Shown: positions 26,544-35,103, counted from the first letter of the stretch. The stretch is 64,000 nt of DNA from an uncultured Aquimarina sp. (GCA_937958985.1 CALGLV010000014.1:1-64000); one strand, 5' to 3'. Program-made: numbers and translations. Notes: generated by a model from the sequence alone, not told the origin.

Positions 26544-27305
26544 CTACCTTACAAAGACAGGTTCATTTTCATTGGTAGTGTATTCTTCACTAAAAACATA
26601 ACCATCGACCATAAACCCTTTAACATCGTCAATGGTTTTAGCATTATTTTCTATTAAATAACGACTCATTGAACCTCTTGCTTTTTTTGCATAAAAGCTA
26701 ATAATTTTTAATTTATCGTTTTTCCAATCTTTAAATACTGGAGCAACAATAGGCACTTTTATTTTTTTTGTATTTACCGCTTTAAAATATTCATTACTTG
26801 CTAAGTTTACAAAAAGTTCGTTATCACTTAATTCTTCATTAAGTTGATTTGTTATTGTTTCTTTCCAAAATTCATATAAGTTTTTTGCTCCATCAACTCC
26901 AAACTTAGTTCCCATTTCTAATCGGTAAGGCTGAATTAAATCCAATGGTTTTAGTATACCATATAAACCAGAAAGTATGCGAAGACTAGACTGCATCGTA
27001 TTGATATCATTTTGCGATAATGAATAGGCATCTAAACCTGTATATACATCACCACTAAACATAAACACCGCTTGCCTAGCATTTTCTTGGTTAAATGGCA
27101 AGTTCCAATCTTGATTTCGTTGCCAATTTAAATCTGCTAATTTTTCACTTATGTGCATCAAATTAGATAAATCACTTGGTTTCTGCTCTCGCAAAGCTTT
27201 ATTAAGTTGCTGAGATTGATCCAAAAATTGTGATTCAGAATAATTACTTACAGGAAGCTTAGATTCTAGATCTAAGGATTTTGCTGGAGAAATTACAATT
27301 TTCAT
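26544..27305 (-). CDS. yaaA: Peroxide stress protein YaaA (DUF328)
   Basis: This 253-residue protein starts with the family signature [12 protein letters not shown] and has the conserved central [20 protein letters not shown] block and the C-terminal [10 protein letters not shown] segment. E. coli YaaA limits intracellular iron and DNA damage during peroxide stress and binds DNA. Length matches (about 258). It is cytoplasmic. A TACTTTAG box just upstream on the minus strand is a candidate -7 element. It appears monocistronic, between the PPIase gene and the RluD-type gene. Confidence 0.93.
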   Translation of the reverse strand: MKIVISPAKSLDLESKLPVSNYSESQFLDQSQQLNKALREQKPSDLSNLMHISEKLADLNWQRNQDWNLPFNQENARQAVFMFSGDVYTGLDAYSLSQNDINTMQSSLRILSGLYGILKPLDLIQPYRLEMGTKFGVDGAKNLYEFWKETITNQLNEELSDNELFVNLASNEYFKAVNTKKIKVPIVAPVFKDWKNDKLKIISFYAKKARGSMSRYLIENNAKTIDDVKGFMVDGYVFSEEYTTNENEPVFVR

Positions 27306-27400
27306 ATAGGGTAAACTTTTAATCTAAAGTATAACTAAGCTATTTTTTAGCAAATGTTATTGAAAACCTTTTAGCTATGCTGTTATCAATAAAGACTATT

Positions 27401-28441
27401 TTAATTACGTCCATTTTCAGAATACGATCTCCATTTTGCTATACAGTTTGTAATATCTTCTGGTATAGGCGAATCAAAAAACATTTCTTTCTCGGTAGTA
27501 GGGTGTATAAAACCTAAAGTTTGCGCATGCAGTGCTTGGCGTGGGAGTATTTTGAAACAGTTGTCCACAAACTGCTTATATTTTGTAAAAGTGGTCCCTT
27601 TTAAAATTGCATCTCCTCCGTAACGTTCGTCGTTAAATAAGGTATGTCCTATGTGCTTCATGTGAACACGAATTTGATGTGTTCTACCTGTTTCCAATTT
27701 ACATTTTACTAAAGTAACGTAACCCAAACGCTCCATTACTTCAAAATGTGTAACCGCAGTTCTTCCTTTTTCTTCTTCCTCACCTACCCAAACTGTATTT
27801 TGCAATCTGTTTTTAGGGTGCCTTCCTATATTTCCATCAATAGTGCCTGATTCTTCTTCTATATTACCCCACACTAAGGCTACATATTCTCGCGTACTTG
27901 TTTTGTTAGCGAATTGCTTCGACAAATGGGCCATAGCCTTTTCTGTTTTAGCTACTACTAATAACCCACTAGTATCTTTATCTATACGATGTACCAACCC
28001 TGGTCGGTCACTACTATTATTGGGTAAGTTATCGAAATGGTAAATTAATGCATTTATTAATGTGCCTTCATAATTACCATGCCCAGGATGAACCACCATA
28101 CCAGCTTCTTTATTAACTACCAACACATCATCATCTTCATATATTACTTCAATTGGTATATTTTGAGGCGTTAACAATTGCTCGTAAGTAGGATGGGCTA
28201 ACATAACTCGCACCACATCGTTTGGTTTCACTTTATGGTTAGATTTAACAGGTATATCATTTACCCATACACTTCCCTCTTTAGCTGCCTGTTGAATTTT
28301 GCTTCGATTAGTGTTTTCTATAAAATTCAATAAAAACTTATCTACACGTAAAGGCTCCTGACCTTCACCTGCTACAATACGATGATGTTCGTGCAAATCC
28401 GAAGCTTCTTCAGGACCTATACTATTTAAATTTGTATCCAT
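27401..28441 (-). CDS. rluD: RluA/RluD-family 23S rRNA pseudouridine synthase
   Basis: This 346-residue protein has an N-terminal S4 RNA-binding domain (about 31-85, with LRVDKFLLNF) and an RluA-type synthase domain. Its catalytic aspartate is D154 in HRIDKDTSG. The downstream GRTHQIRVHMKHIGHTLFNDERYG block is typical of RluD and RluC. It should isomerise uridines in 23S rRNA helix 69 or a nearby site; the exact target is inferred. It lies three bases after the PASTA gene, so they form a two-gene operon facing ddl. An N-terminal extension of about 25 residues precedes the S4 domain. Confidence 0.9.
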   Translation of the reverse strand: MDTNLNSIGPEEASDLHEHHRIVAGEGQEPLRVDKFLLNFIENTNRSKIQQAAKEGSVWVNDIPVKSNHKVKPNDVVRVMLAHPTYEQLLTPQNIPIEVIYEDDDVLVVNKEAGMVVHPGHGNYEGTLINALIYHFDNLPNNSSDRPGLVHRIDKDTSGLLVVAKTEKAMAHLSKQFANKTSTREYVALVWGNIEEESGTIDGNIGRHPKNRLQNTVWVGEEEEKGRTAVTHFEVMERLGYVTLVKCKLETGRTHQIRVHMKHIGHTLFNDERYGGDAILKGTTFTKYKQFVDNCFKILPRQALHAQTLGFIHPTTEKEMFFDSPIPEDITNCIAKWRSYSENGRN

Positions 28442-28444
28442 TAT

Positions 28445-28996
28445 TTATTTTAATCCATCACCAACTACCAAATCGATAGTTGAAGTCTTCATTAATTCTG
28501 TATTAGGTGTAATGATTTCACCGTTATGTTTTAATTGTAAAACAACATCTCTGGCCATATTAGAGCTGTAAGTAATTTTACCTACCTTAAAACCTAATGC
28601 TAATAATGTTGGTTCAGCTTGTCGTCTCGTTTTTTGTATAATATTTGGTATTTTTATTTTCCTGTAACCCGATGGGTTAAGTACTAAATAAATTTTCCTG
28701 TTTTTTTTCACAAAATCCCCTGCCCTTGGTGTTTGCTCTATCACAGACAATGGCGGGTAAGAAGCGTTAAAATTTGTAGAATCTTGAATTTTAGCCACCA
28801 AATTTAATTCTTCTAAAATTTCAGAAGAATTAGAAAAATCGAGCTTTTCTAGATTTGGAACTTGAATACGCTCATCATGATTTGTGGTAAAACCCAGCCA
28901 CTTTAACGTTAAAAATACAATTACAACTATACATATTAACGCTATTACTAGTTGATATAAAAATGTTTTACTTGCTAAAAATCGAAAAAAACCCAT
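28445..28996 (-). CDS. Membrane-anchored PASTA domain protein without a kinase
   Basis: This 183-residue protein has a cytoplasmic stub, one membrane helix (about 15-34) and two to three PASTA-like repeats in the periplasm. They are recognisable by the blocks VPNL...ILEELNL...VIEQTPRAGDFV (45-95) and IPNIIQKTRRQAEPTLLALGFKVG (115-140). PASTA domains bind peptidoglycan or lipid II-like ligands and are usually attached to Ser/Thr kinases or penicillin-binding proteins; neither is attached here. Its divergent neighbour is ddl, which makes a wall-synthesis role plausible. It starts the operon with the RluD-type gene. Confidence 0.85.
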   Translation of the reverse strand: MGFFRFLASKTFLYQLVIALICIVVIVFLTLKWLGFTTNHDERIQVPNLEKLDFSNSSEILEELNLVAKIQDSTNFNASYPPLSVIEQTPRAGDFVKKNRKIYLVLNPSGYRKIKIPNIIQKTRRQAEPTLLALGFKVGKITYSSNMARDVVLQLKHNGEIITPNTELMKTSTIDLVVGDGLK

Positions 28997-29010
28997 GTCT
29001 AAATTTTAAA

Positions 29011-29018
29011 CAAATATA
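29011..29018 (-). promoter_or_regulatory. -7 element of the PASTA-rluD operon
   Basis: The minus strand reads TATATTTG 14 bases before the PASTA start codon. With the ddl box at 29066 it makes a compact divergent promoter region. Confidence 0.5.
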
Positions 29019-29065
29019 CTAAAACCAATCCTGCTTTTTTTAGTGTTTTTATACTCTAATTACTT

Positions 29066-29073
29066 TATTTTTG
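29066..29073 (+). promoter_or_regulatory. -7 element of the ddl-coaD operon
   Basis: TATTTTTG is an exact TAnnTTTG match 35 bases before the ddl start. GTG sits 20 bases upstream where TTG would be expected. Confidence 0.5.
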
Positions 29074-29108
29074 TTATTCAACTTGGTGTAAAAATGCTGT
29101 AATTAATT

Positions 29109-30092
29109 ATGAAGAAAAATATAGCCATTGCTATGGGCGGTTACGCCGAAGAACATAGTATTTCTATTAAAAGTGGAAATATCGTTTACAAACACTTATC
29201 AAAAGAAACATACAACACCTATCGCATTGTTTTTAAAAAAGACAATTGGTTTTGTTGGTTAGATAACGACACGAAAATACCCGTTAATCGTTCTGACTTT
29301 TCTATTGAATTGAATACTAAAAAAATATACTTTGATGCTGTTTTTAACACCATACACGGAACTCCTGGGGAAGACGGCTTACTTCAAGCGTATTTACAAC
29401 TATTAAACATTCCACAAACAAGTTGTGATTTTTATACCTCGGCCATTACTTTCAATAAAAGAGATTGTATTAGTGTTTTAAAAGCTTACAACATACCTAC
29501 AGCTACTAATTATTTAATTAATAGTGACGATATAATAAATGAAGATGCTATTATAACTACTGTTGGACTTCCTTGTTTTGTGAAAGCCAATAGGTCTGGA
29601 AGTAGTTTTGGAGTAATTAAAGCACATACTAAAGAAGCCCTTAAACCTGCTCTAAAAGAAGCTTTTGCTGTTGACGAAGGAGTAATTATAGAGTCTTTTT
29701 TGAGTGGTACAGAAATTTCGGTTGGTGTTGCTAATTTAAATGGAATCCCTACTGTTTTAGGAATTACTGAAATTGTGACTGAAAATGATTTTTTTGATTA
29801 CGAAGCTAAATATCTAGGAAAATCGGAAGAAATAACACCCGCACGTATTACTTCTGAACAAGAAGATGAAGTGAATAAACTTACATTAAAAATTTACAAA
29901 GCTTTACAAATGAAAGGATTTGCTCGTACTGACTTTATTTTTGATAACGGTAAACCTCATTTTCTAGAAATCAATACAAATCCTGGATTAAGTGAAGCTA
30001 GTATATTACCCCAGCAAGCAGTAGTTAAAGGATTATCACTTGCTGAATTATTTAGTAATGAAATTGAAGAATGCTTAACTTTAAGAACTTAA
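29109..30092 (+). CDS. ddl: D-alanine--D-alanine ligase
   Basis: This 327-residue ATP-grasp enzyme joins two D-alanines with ATP for the peptidoglycan stem peptide. It begins with the Ddl pattern IAIAMGGYAEEHSISI, then has FNTIHGTPGEDG, the ATP-grasp segment PCFVKANRSGSSFGV, and the metal-binding C-terminal FLEINTNPGLSEASILPQQA. The usual E-x-N-T-x-P-G signature is present. It is slightly shorter than VanA-type enzymes but normal for this group. coaD follows after 55 bases on the same strand, and the PASTA-rluD pair diverges upstream. Confidence 0.96.
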   Translation: MKKNIAIAMGGYAEEHSISIKSGNIVYKHLSKETYNTYRIVFKKDNWFCWLDNDTKIPVNRSDFSIELNTKKIYFDAVFNTIHGTPGEDGLLQAYLQLLNIPQTSCDFYTSAITFNKRDCISVLKAYNIPTATNYLINSDDIINEDAIITTVGLPCFVKANRSGSSFGVIKAHTKEALKPALKEAFAVDEGVIIESFLSGTEISVGVANLNGIPTVLGITEIVTENDFFDYEAKYLGKSEEITPARITSEQEDEVNKLTLKIYKALQMKGFARTDFIFDNGKPHFLEINTNPGLSEASILPQQAVVKGLSLAELFSNEIEECLTLRT

Positions 30093-30147
30093 AGTTTGTT
30101 TTTAAATAATTATTTGTAATTTTAATTCGAAAATCACAATTCAAAAC

Positions 30148-30600
30148 ATGCGAAAAGCTATTTTTCCTGGGTCGTTTGATCCGCTTACCTTAGGTCATCA
30201 CGATATTATATCACGTGGTGCCGAACTATTTGATGAAGTGGTTGTAGCTATTGGTATTAATGCCAATAAAAAATATATGTTTTCTCTGGAGCAACGTGTT
30301 GCGTTTATAGAAAAGGCTTTTATTGACTTTCCTAACATAAATGTAGTCACCTACTCCGGCTTAACTGTTGATTTTTGTAAAGAAATAAACGCACAATTTA
30401 TTTTAAGAGGATTACGTAACCCGGCAGATTTCGAATTTGAAAAAGCCATCGCTCACACTAACAAGGTACTTACTGGGATTGATACTATATTTTTACTCAC
30501 CGATGCAAGCACCTCGTTTATTAGTAGTAGTATTGTTAGAGATGTTATTAGAAACAAAGGAGACTACACCGCTTTAGTTCCAAATACAGTCCGCATTTAA
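30148..30600 (+). CDS. coaD: Pantetheine-phosphate adenylyltransferase
   Basis: This 150-residue nucleotidyltransferase makes dephospho-CoA from 4'-phosphopantetheine and ATP, the fourth step of CoA synthesis. It has the nucleotide-binding PGSFDP (7-12) with T14-L-G-H17 (the TxGH motif), the conserved RGLRNPADFEFE segment, and SSSIVRD near the C-terminus. Length is normal for the hexameric enzyme. It is the second gene of the ddl operon. Confidence 0.96.
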   Translation: MRKAIFPGSFDPLTLGHHDIISRGAELFDEVVVAIGINANKKYMFSLEQRVAFIEKAFIDFPNINVVTYSGLTVDFCKEINAQFILRGLRNPADFEFEKAIAHTNKVLTGIDTIFLLTDASTSFISSSIVRDVIRNKGDYTALVPNTVRI

Positions 30601-30656
30601 AATCAAATAAACAATTATAAATTCAAATTTTTATACCAACATTCAAAAAAAACAAA

Positions 30657-31478
30657 ATGAAAAAATTAAAAAAAATAGCTCAAATTGCTCTTTGTGTAGC
30701 CTTGTGCAACACTATTATAAACTGCGGAAATGACTCCAATGAAGATACTGCAACATCTATTGTAGGTGAAAATCCTCCTAAAAATGATCAGGAAGAAATT
30801 GCAGAAGATTTAACTGAAAACATTCCCGAAAACGATGTAGTTACTGTTACACCGCAAGTTGTACAAGCTAACGGAACCATAATAGTACAAGCTGAAGACA
30901 CTAGTTTAGTAGCCGATTGGAAGGAAAGAACTTCTGCCACTGGCTTTAATGGTGACGGATATATTGTTTGGGAAGGTCCTGAAAAATTCTGGGATAACGG
31001 AACTGCTGGTCAAAATGGACTGTTGACCTATAAAATTACTGTAGACGAACCTGGAACTTATCAATTTATATGGACTTCAAGAATTGTAAAAGGGGAACCT
31101 GCTTCAATTGCGACTGAACATAATGATAGCTGGGTAAGATTACCCGATGCTGATGATTTTTATGCTTTTGATGATGTTAATGAAGATAAATACTATGCAA
31201 CAGGCAACGCTGCAAATAAGACTCCTGTAATTCCTATTGATTTTTTGAATCCTAATCCGAATAACTTACCCAAAGGAGGAGAAAATCGTAATGGTTTTTT
31301 TAAAGGGTACATGAACACTTACGGAAGTTGGTTGCAAAAAACAAATACCTGGGATAATAACCCCATGTTAATTTTTGCAACTTTTAATACTGCTGGAGTA
31401 TATACGGTAGAAATTGATGCTCGTTCTGACGGACACGCAATAGATCAATTCTCTTTAATACCTCAAAAAGAAGAGTAA
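30657..31478 (+). CDS. Lipoprotein with a carbohydrate-binding-module-like domain
   Basis: I do not recognise this 273-residue protein as a named family. It has a lipoprotein signal peptide ending IINC, so Cys23 should be lipidated. An acidic Asp/Glu/Asn linker (24-70) suggests surface export. The domain from about 85 to 270 starts with TIIVQAEDTSLVADW and ends with TAGVYTVEIDARSDGHAIDQFSL, and contains GTYQFIWTSRI. This is the usual opening (QAE...), middle and closing (IDQF) of CBM6/CBM35-like beta-sandwiches and of similar domains in agarases and beta-helix proteins. No catalytic domain is attached. It sits 56 bases after coaD, but its function has no visible tie to that gene. Confidence 0.6.
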   Translation: MKKLKKIAQIALCVALCNTIINCGNDSNEDTATSIVGENPPKNDQEEIAEDLTENIPENDVVTVTPQVVQANGTIIVQAEDTSLVADWKERTSATGFNGDGYIVWEGPEKFWDNGTAGQNGLLTYKITVDEPGTYQFIWTSRIVKGEPASIATEHNDSWVRLPDADDFYAFDDVNEDKYYATGNAANKTPVIPIDFLNPNPNNLPKGGENRNGFFKGYMNTYGSWLQKTNTWDNNPMLIFATFNTAGVYTVEIDARSDGHAIDQFSLIPQKEE

Positions 31479-31495
31479 TCTGAAATTATTTTATT

Positions 31496-31529
31496 AAACA
31501 AAACCTCGTATTTCTACGAGGTTTTGTTT
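31496..31529. terminator. Bidirectional terminator that includes the end of lpxK
   Basis: Fifteen-base stem AAACAAAACCTCGTA/TACGAGGTTTTGTTT (31496-31510 and 31515-31529) with loop TTTC (GAAA on the minus strand). The right arm is formed by the last five codons and stop of lpxK. It ends the lipoprotein gene on the plus strand and probably lpxK on the minus strand. Confidence 0.85.
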
Positions 31530-32533
31530 TTTACATAAGACTGTATTATACCATCGAAATCTTTTCCTTTTTCAATAAATGCGCAACGTATTGGCAGATA
31601 CACTAATTTATTTTTTAAAGAAATAATATTACATAATCGCATAAAATCTTTTTCTGTAGTTAAAATCCTGTCTTCTTTAGCTATTCTCTCAAGCTCTTTA
31701 TCAGTAAAGTTATGATGGTCTGGAAAAGAGATATGATTAAAATCCCCTTTATTTTTTCTCAAAAACGCTACTAATGGTTTAGGGTTAGCAATTCCTGTGA
31801 TTAAAGTAAATCTCTGCCCTAGATAATCTTTTAAATCTTCCGTACTAGTACTTCCAAACACCTGATTAGCATAAGCTATATAACTGAAAAATATTTTTTG
31901 ATTATTCTTTGGTTTTAACGATTTACTAATCGCACTCATTTCTTTAACACTAATTTCTTGCGAACATTTAGTAACTACAATAACATCTGCTCTATTTGCT
32001 GCTGATCGTGGTTCCCGTAAATCGCCTGTAGGTAACAACAAGTCATTACTATATAAATTGCCATAAGCAGTTAATAAAATTTGTAATCCCGCTTTTACTT
32101 TTCGGTGTTGAAATGCGTCATCTAAAAGCACCACCTCAATATCAGTATTCGAATTTATAAGTTTATCTATTCCGTTTTTCCGATCAGCATCTACAGCAAC
32201 GGTAACTTTAGGGAAATTCAGTTTAAATTGTAACGGCTCGTCCCCTACTTCCAAAGCAGTGCTTTTACTTGTGACTAATTGAAAGCCTTTTGATTTACGC
32301 TTATACCCTCTACTTAAAGTCGCTACATTTATATCTTTATGCAATAAGCTTGTAATATATGCAACCATAGGCGATTTACCGGTACCACCAACACTTAAAT
32401 TCCCTACAGTAATTACAGGTAAATCGAATGACTTACTTGCTTTAAGCCCCCAGTCATATAGTTTTTTATTAAAAAAAGCACCTAAATAATAAAGAGGCAC
32501 CAAAGGCAATAATAATTTACGTAGCAAATTCAT
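31514..32533 (-). CDS. lpxK: Tetraacyldisaccharide 4'-kinase
   Basis: This 339-residue membrane-associated kinase phosphorylates the 4' position of the lipid A disaccharide. It has an N-terminal membrane helix (about 4-24), the P-loop VGNLSVGGTGKSP, the LSRGYKRKSKG segment and VLLDDAFQHRKV, all LpxK signatures. The frame extends to 32587, but ATG 32533 is chosen: it starts MNLLRKLLLPL, the usual beginning, and a promoter overlaps the extension. The last codons form one arm of the downstream terminator. Confidence 0.94.
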   Translation of the reverse strand: MNLLRKLLLPLVPLYYLGAFFNKKLYDWGLKASKSFDLPVITVGNLSVGGTGKSPMVAYITSLLHKDINVATLSRGYKRKSKGFQLVTSKSTALEVGDEPLQFKLNFPKVTVAVDADRKNGIDKLINSNTDIEVVLLDDAFQHRKVKAGLQILLTAYGNLYSNDLLLPTGDLREPRSAANRADVIVVTKCSQEISVKEMSAISKSLKPKNNQKIFFSYIAYANQVFGSTSTEDLKDYLGQRFTLITGIANPKPLVAFLRKNKGDFNHISFPDHHNFTDKELERIAKEDRILTTEKDFMRLCNIISLKNKLVYLPIRCAFIEKGKDFDGIIQSYVKNKTS

Positions 32534-32538
32534 AATAG

Positions 32539-32565
32539 CGAAAGTACACAATCCTTTATTTTCAA
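32539..32565 (-). promoter_or_regulatory. lpxK promoter giving a near-leaderless mRNA
   Basis: On the minus strand TTG (32563-32565) is followed by a 16-base spacer and TACTTTCG (32539-32546, one mismatch to TAnnTTTG). ATG 32533 is only five bases beyond, so transcription should start at or next to the start codon. Confidence 0.55.
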
Positions 32566-32603
32566 TAAAATTAAGTTGTATTTTCACTCTAAAATAAATT
32601 AAA

Positions 32604-33719
32604 ATGACTGTTGCTGAAATTACTAACCTATTAGAAGAAGTGGCTCCTTTAAACTATGCGGAAAGCTTTGATAATGTAGGCTTATTGGTTGGAGACTCTA
32701 AACAAGAAGTATCTAAAATTTTAATAACTCTTGACACTTTAGAATGTATTGTAGACGAAGCTATTGAAAAAGGATGCAATCTAATTATTAGTTTTCATCC
32801 AATAATTTTTAAAGGATTACAAAAAATTAACGGTTCTAACTATGTAGAGCGGGTTGTTATTAAAGCTATAAAACATGATATTGCTATTTATGCTATACAC
32901 ACTGCCTTGGATAACCACTGGCAAGGAGTGAATCATATGATTTGTGAAAAACTGAAACTTATAAATCAAGAAATTTTAATTCCAAAAGCAGAAACAATAA
33001 AAAAAATAACTACTTACGTCCCTAACGCATATGTTGATGAAGTTAAAACTGCTTTGTTTACTATAGGTGCAGGGAGCATTGGAAATTATAAAAATTGTAG
33101 TTTTTCAACCGAAGGGGTTGGTTCATTCAAAGGAAATGAACATTCAAACCCTGTATTGGGAGAGAAAAATAAATTACACCTTGAAAAAGAAACCCAACTT
33201 CAATTAACGTTTGCTGCGCATTTACATTCAACGGTTATCAAAACACTTTTACAAGTACATCCTTACGAAGAAGTAGCTTACGAAATCACTACCCTTGAAA
33301 ATTTGAATCAAAAAGTAGGAATGGGAATGATTGGGGAACTGCCCGAAGCTCTTCCTGAAAAAGAAACGTTACAACTAATACAAAAGGCTTTTAATGCCGA
33401 AGGAATAAGGCATAGTCGCTTTTTAGGTAAACCTATCAAAAAGATAGCTGTATTAGGAGGTAGTGGAGCATTTGCTATAAAAAATGCTATTGGTTCTAAC
33501 GTTGATTTATTCATTACTGCAGATGTTAAATATCATGAATTTTACCAAGCTGAGAACAAATTATTAATTGCTGATATTGGTCACTATGAGTCGGAGCAGT
33601 ACACAAAAAATCTAATTGTTTCTTTACTTAGAAAAAAAATCAGTAATTTTGCATCTATCTTTGATTTGAAGAATATTATTATATCAGATATTAACACCAA
33701 TCCTATTAAGTATTTTTAA
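32604..33719 (+). CDS. NIF3-like dinuclear metal centre protein
   Basis: This 371-residue protein belongs to the NIF3/YbgI (DUF34) family. Early metal-site residues appear in ISFHPIIFKGLQKI and AIYAIHTALDNHWQGVNHM, and the late ones in FITADVKYHEFYQ and DIGHYESEQY. A central insert with the VYPYEE-like VHPYEEVAYE segment is of the longer Gram-positive/Bacteroidota type (residues about 130-230). The family forms hexamer rings with two metals per subunit; the labels GTP cyclohydrolase 1 type 2 and metal chaperone are not firmly established. The next gene starts three bases after its stop, a pairing that is common in Bacteroidota. Confidence 0.93.
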   Translation: MTVAEITNLLEEVAPLNYAESFDNVGLLVGDSKQEVSKILITLDTLECIVDEAIEKGCNLIISFHPIIFKGLQKINGSNYVERVVIKAIKHDIAIYAIHTALDNHWQGVNHMICEKLKLINQEILIPKAETIKKITTYVPNAYVDEVKTALFTIGAGSIGNYKNCSFSTEGVGSFKGNEHSNPVLGEKNKLHLEKETQLQLTFAAHLHSTVIKTLLQVHPYEEVAYEITTLENLNQKVGMGMIGELPEALPEKETLQLIQKAFNAEGIRHSRFLGKPIKKIAVLGGSGAFAIKNAIGSNVDLFITADVKYHEFYQAENKLLIADIGHYESEQYTKNLIVSLLRKKISNFASIFDLKNIIISDINTNPIKYF

Positions 33720-33722
33720 TTT

Positions 33723-34499
33723 ATGGCTAAAAAAGAAGTTACTGTTGAAGACAAGCTTAGAGCGCTTTACGACTTACAACTTATCGATTCTCGTATTGAC
33801 GAGATTGCTGCTATTCGAGGAGAACTTCCTTTAGAAGTTGAAGACCTAGAAGACGAGATTGCCGGTTTACATAAAAGATTAGAAAAGCTTAACGGAGATG
33901 TTACTGCTTTTGATGACAATATTAAAGCTAAGAAAATTGCAATTGAGGAATCTAAGCAATTGATCAAAAAATATAAAGAGCAGCAAGATAACGTTCGAAA
34001 TAACCGAGAATTCAATTCTTTAAGCAAAGAAGTAGAATTTCAGGAATTAGAAATGGAATTAGCTGACAAGCATATTAAAGAATTTAAGGCTCAAATTATC
34101 CAAAAGAAAGAAGTGATAGAAGGGACTGAAGAAAAAATTTCTTCTAGAACAACTCACTTGGATCATAAAAAAGGGGAATTAGACGAAATTCTTGCTGAAA
34201 CTCAAAAAGAGGAAGAAGGCCTATTGGGTAAATCTGCTGATTTTGAGAACAAAATAGACGAGCGATTAGTAAACGCTTATAAGCGTATTCGTAATAACGT
34301 TAAAAACGGATTAGCTGTCGTTCCTGTAGAAAGAGGAGCTTCTGGAGGTTCTTATTTTACGATACCACCTCAAATACAAATGGAAATTGCTTCTCGCAAA
34401 AAAATTATTACCGATGAGCATAGTGGTCGTATACTAGTGGATTTAGAATTGGCTAACGAAGAAAAAGTTAAAATGGAAAAACTTTTTGCTAAGTTTTAA
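33723..34499 (+). CDS. Coiled-coil protein of the C4 zinc-ribbon family, cysteines lost
   Basis: This 258-residue protein has a long antiparallel coiled coil (about 10-190) followed by a C-terminal ribbon-like module. In the usual family this module reads CxxC...IPPQ...CxxCGRILVD. Here the scaffold remains (IPPQ, KKIIT, EHSGRILVD), but the four ligand positions are S207, S210, D231 and S234. The protein has no cysteine at all, so zinc binding through that site should be impossible. The family has been linked to RNA or tRNA biology in a few species, but its role here is unknown. It lies three bases after the NIF3-like gene and ends the operon at a strong terminator. Confidence 0.88.
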   Translation: MAKKEVTVEDKLRALYDLQLIDSRIDEIAAIRGELPLEVEDLEDEIAGLHKRLEKLNGDVTAFDDNIKAKKIAIEESKQLIKKYKEQQDNVRNNREFNSLSKEVEFQELEMELADKHIKEFKAQIIQKKEVIEGTEEKISSRTTHLDHKKGELDEILAETQKEEEGLLGKSADFENKIDERLVNAYKRIRNNVKNGLAVVPVERGASGGSYFTIPPQIQMEIASRKKIITDEHSGRILVDLELANEEKVKMEKLFAKF

Positions 34500-34517
34500 A
34501 CTTTTTCCCAACGATAT

Positions 34518-34555
34518 AAAAACACCCAATTAATTTAAATTAATTGGGTGTTTTT
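34518..34555 (+). terminator. Terminator of the NIF3-like operon
   Basis: Perfect palindrome with 19-base arms centred at 34536/34537, core ACACCCAATTAATTT and its complement, followed by a T-rich tract. Confidence 0.9.
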
Positions 34556-35103
34556 TATTTTATAAATAGTTTTGATTTCTTTTAAAAAACTAAGTCTTAA
34601 GACCTAATATATATACCATCTTAGCAAGATATTCATTTAATCGCAATTACTACTACTAAAATAACTATACAAACCTAGAACAACTACACAACCCAACATC
34701 ATCAATTCCTGTAAATAAAATACTACAAGAAATAAAACTAGATATCGAAAATTTATAAAATTCAATTAACTGTTAATAAGCAGAAATTAAATAGATTTTA
34801 ATAAGCCTTAAGTTGCTAAATTAATCTGTATGAATTGAAATAAAAACAAGTAACAGTGTTTTTTGAAGTAATTAAATACTCCCCTTAGGGCAAACAAAGC
34901 TCCTATAGCTATAGTCTTATCTGCCTCCTGGATACACAACAACATTTAAATAAAACAGGTAAAAACTCTTAAATAGTGAAGAACATCAGATAATCTTAAA
35001 CAGCCAAAAAAAGCTTATTCAATAAGAAAATATTTATTAATAGATTGAAATAATCGAATCCGAAAAAAATAATTCGAAAATCAACGCTTATTAGAATAAA
35101 ACG
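34556..35103. other. Gene-free stretch between two terminators
   Basis: These 548 bases lie between the end of the NIF3-like operon and the terminator of the respiratory operon. I find no convincing gene. A 45-codon minus-strand frame (34808-34945) covers a patch that is less AT-rich than its surroundings (about 34875-34935) and contains the self-complementary CTATAGCTATAG. The rest is very AT-rich. It could be a decayed gene or a small RNA; nothing in it lets me choose. Confidence 0.4.

Noticed and set aside
32534-32587. Longer start for lpxK
   Set aside because: Adds 18 residues before the usual MNLLRKLLLP beginning and lies across the lpxK promoter.
34808-34945. A 45-codon minus-strand frame in the gene-free stretch
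   Set aside because: No recognisable domain, a very AT-rich second half, no good promoter box and no conserved neighbour; kept only as part of the unexplained interval.
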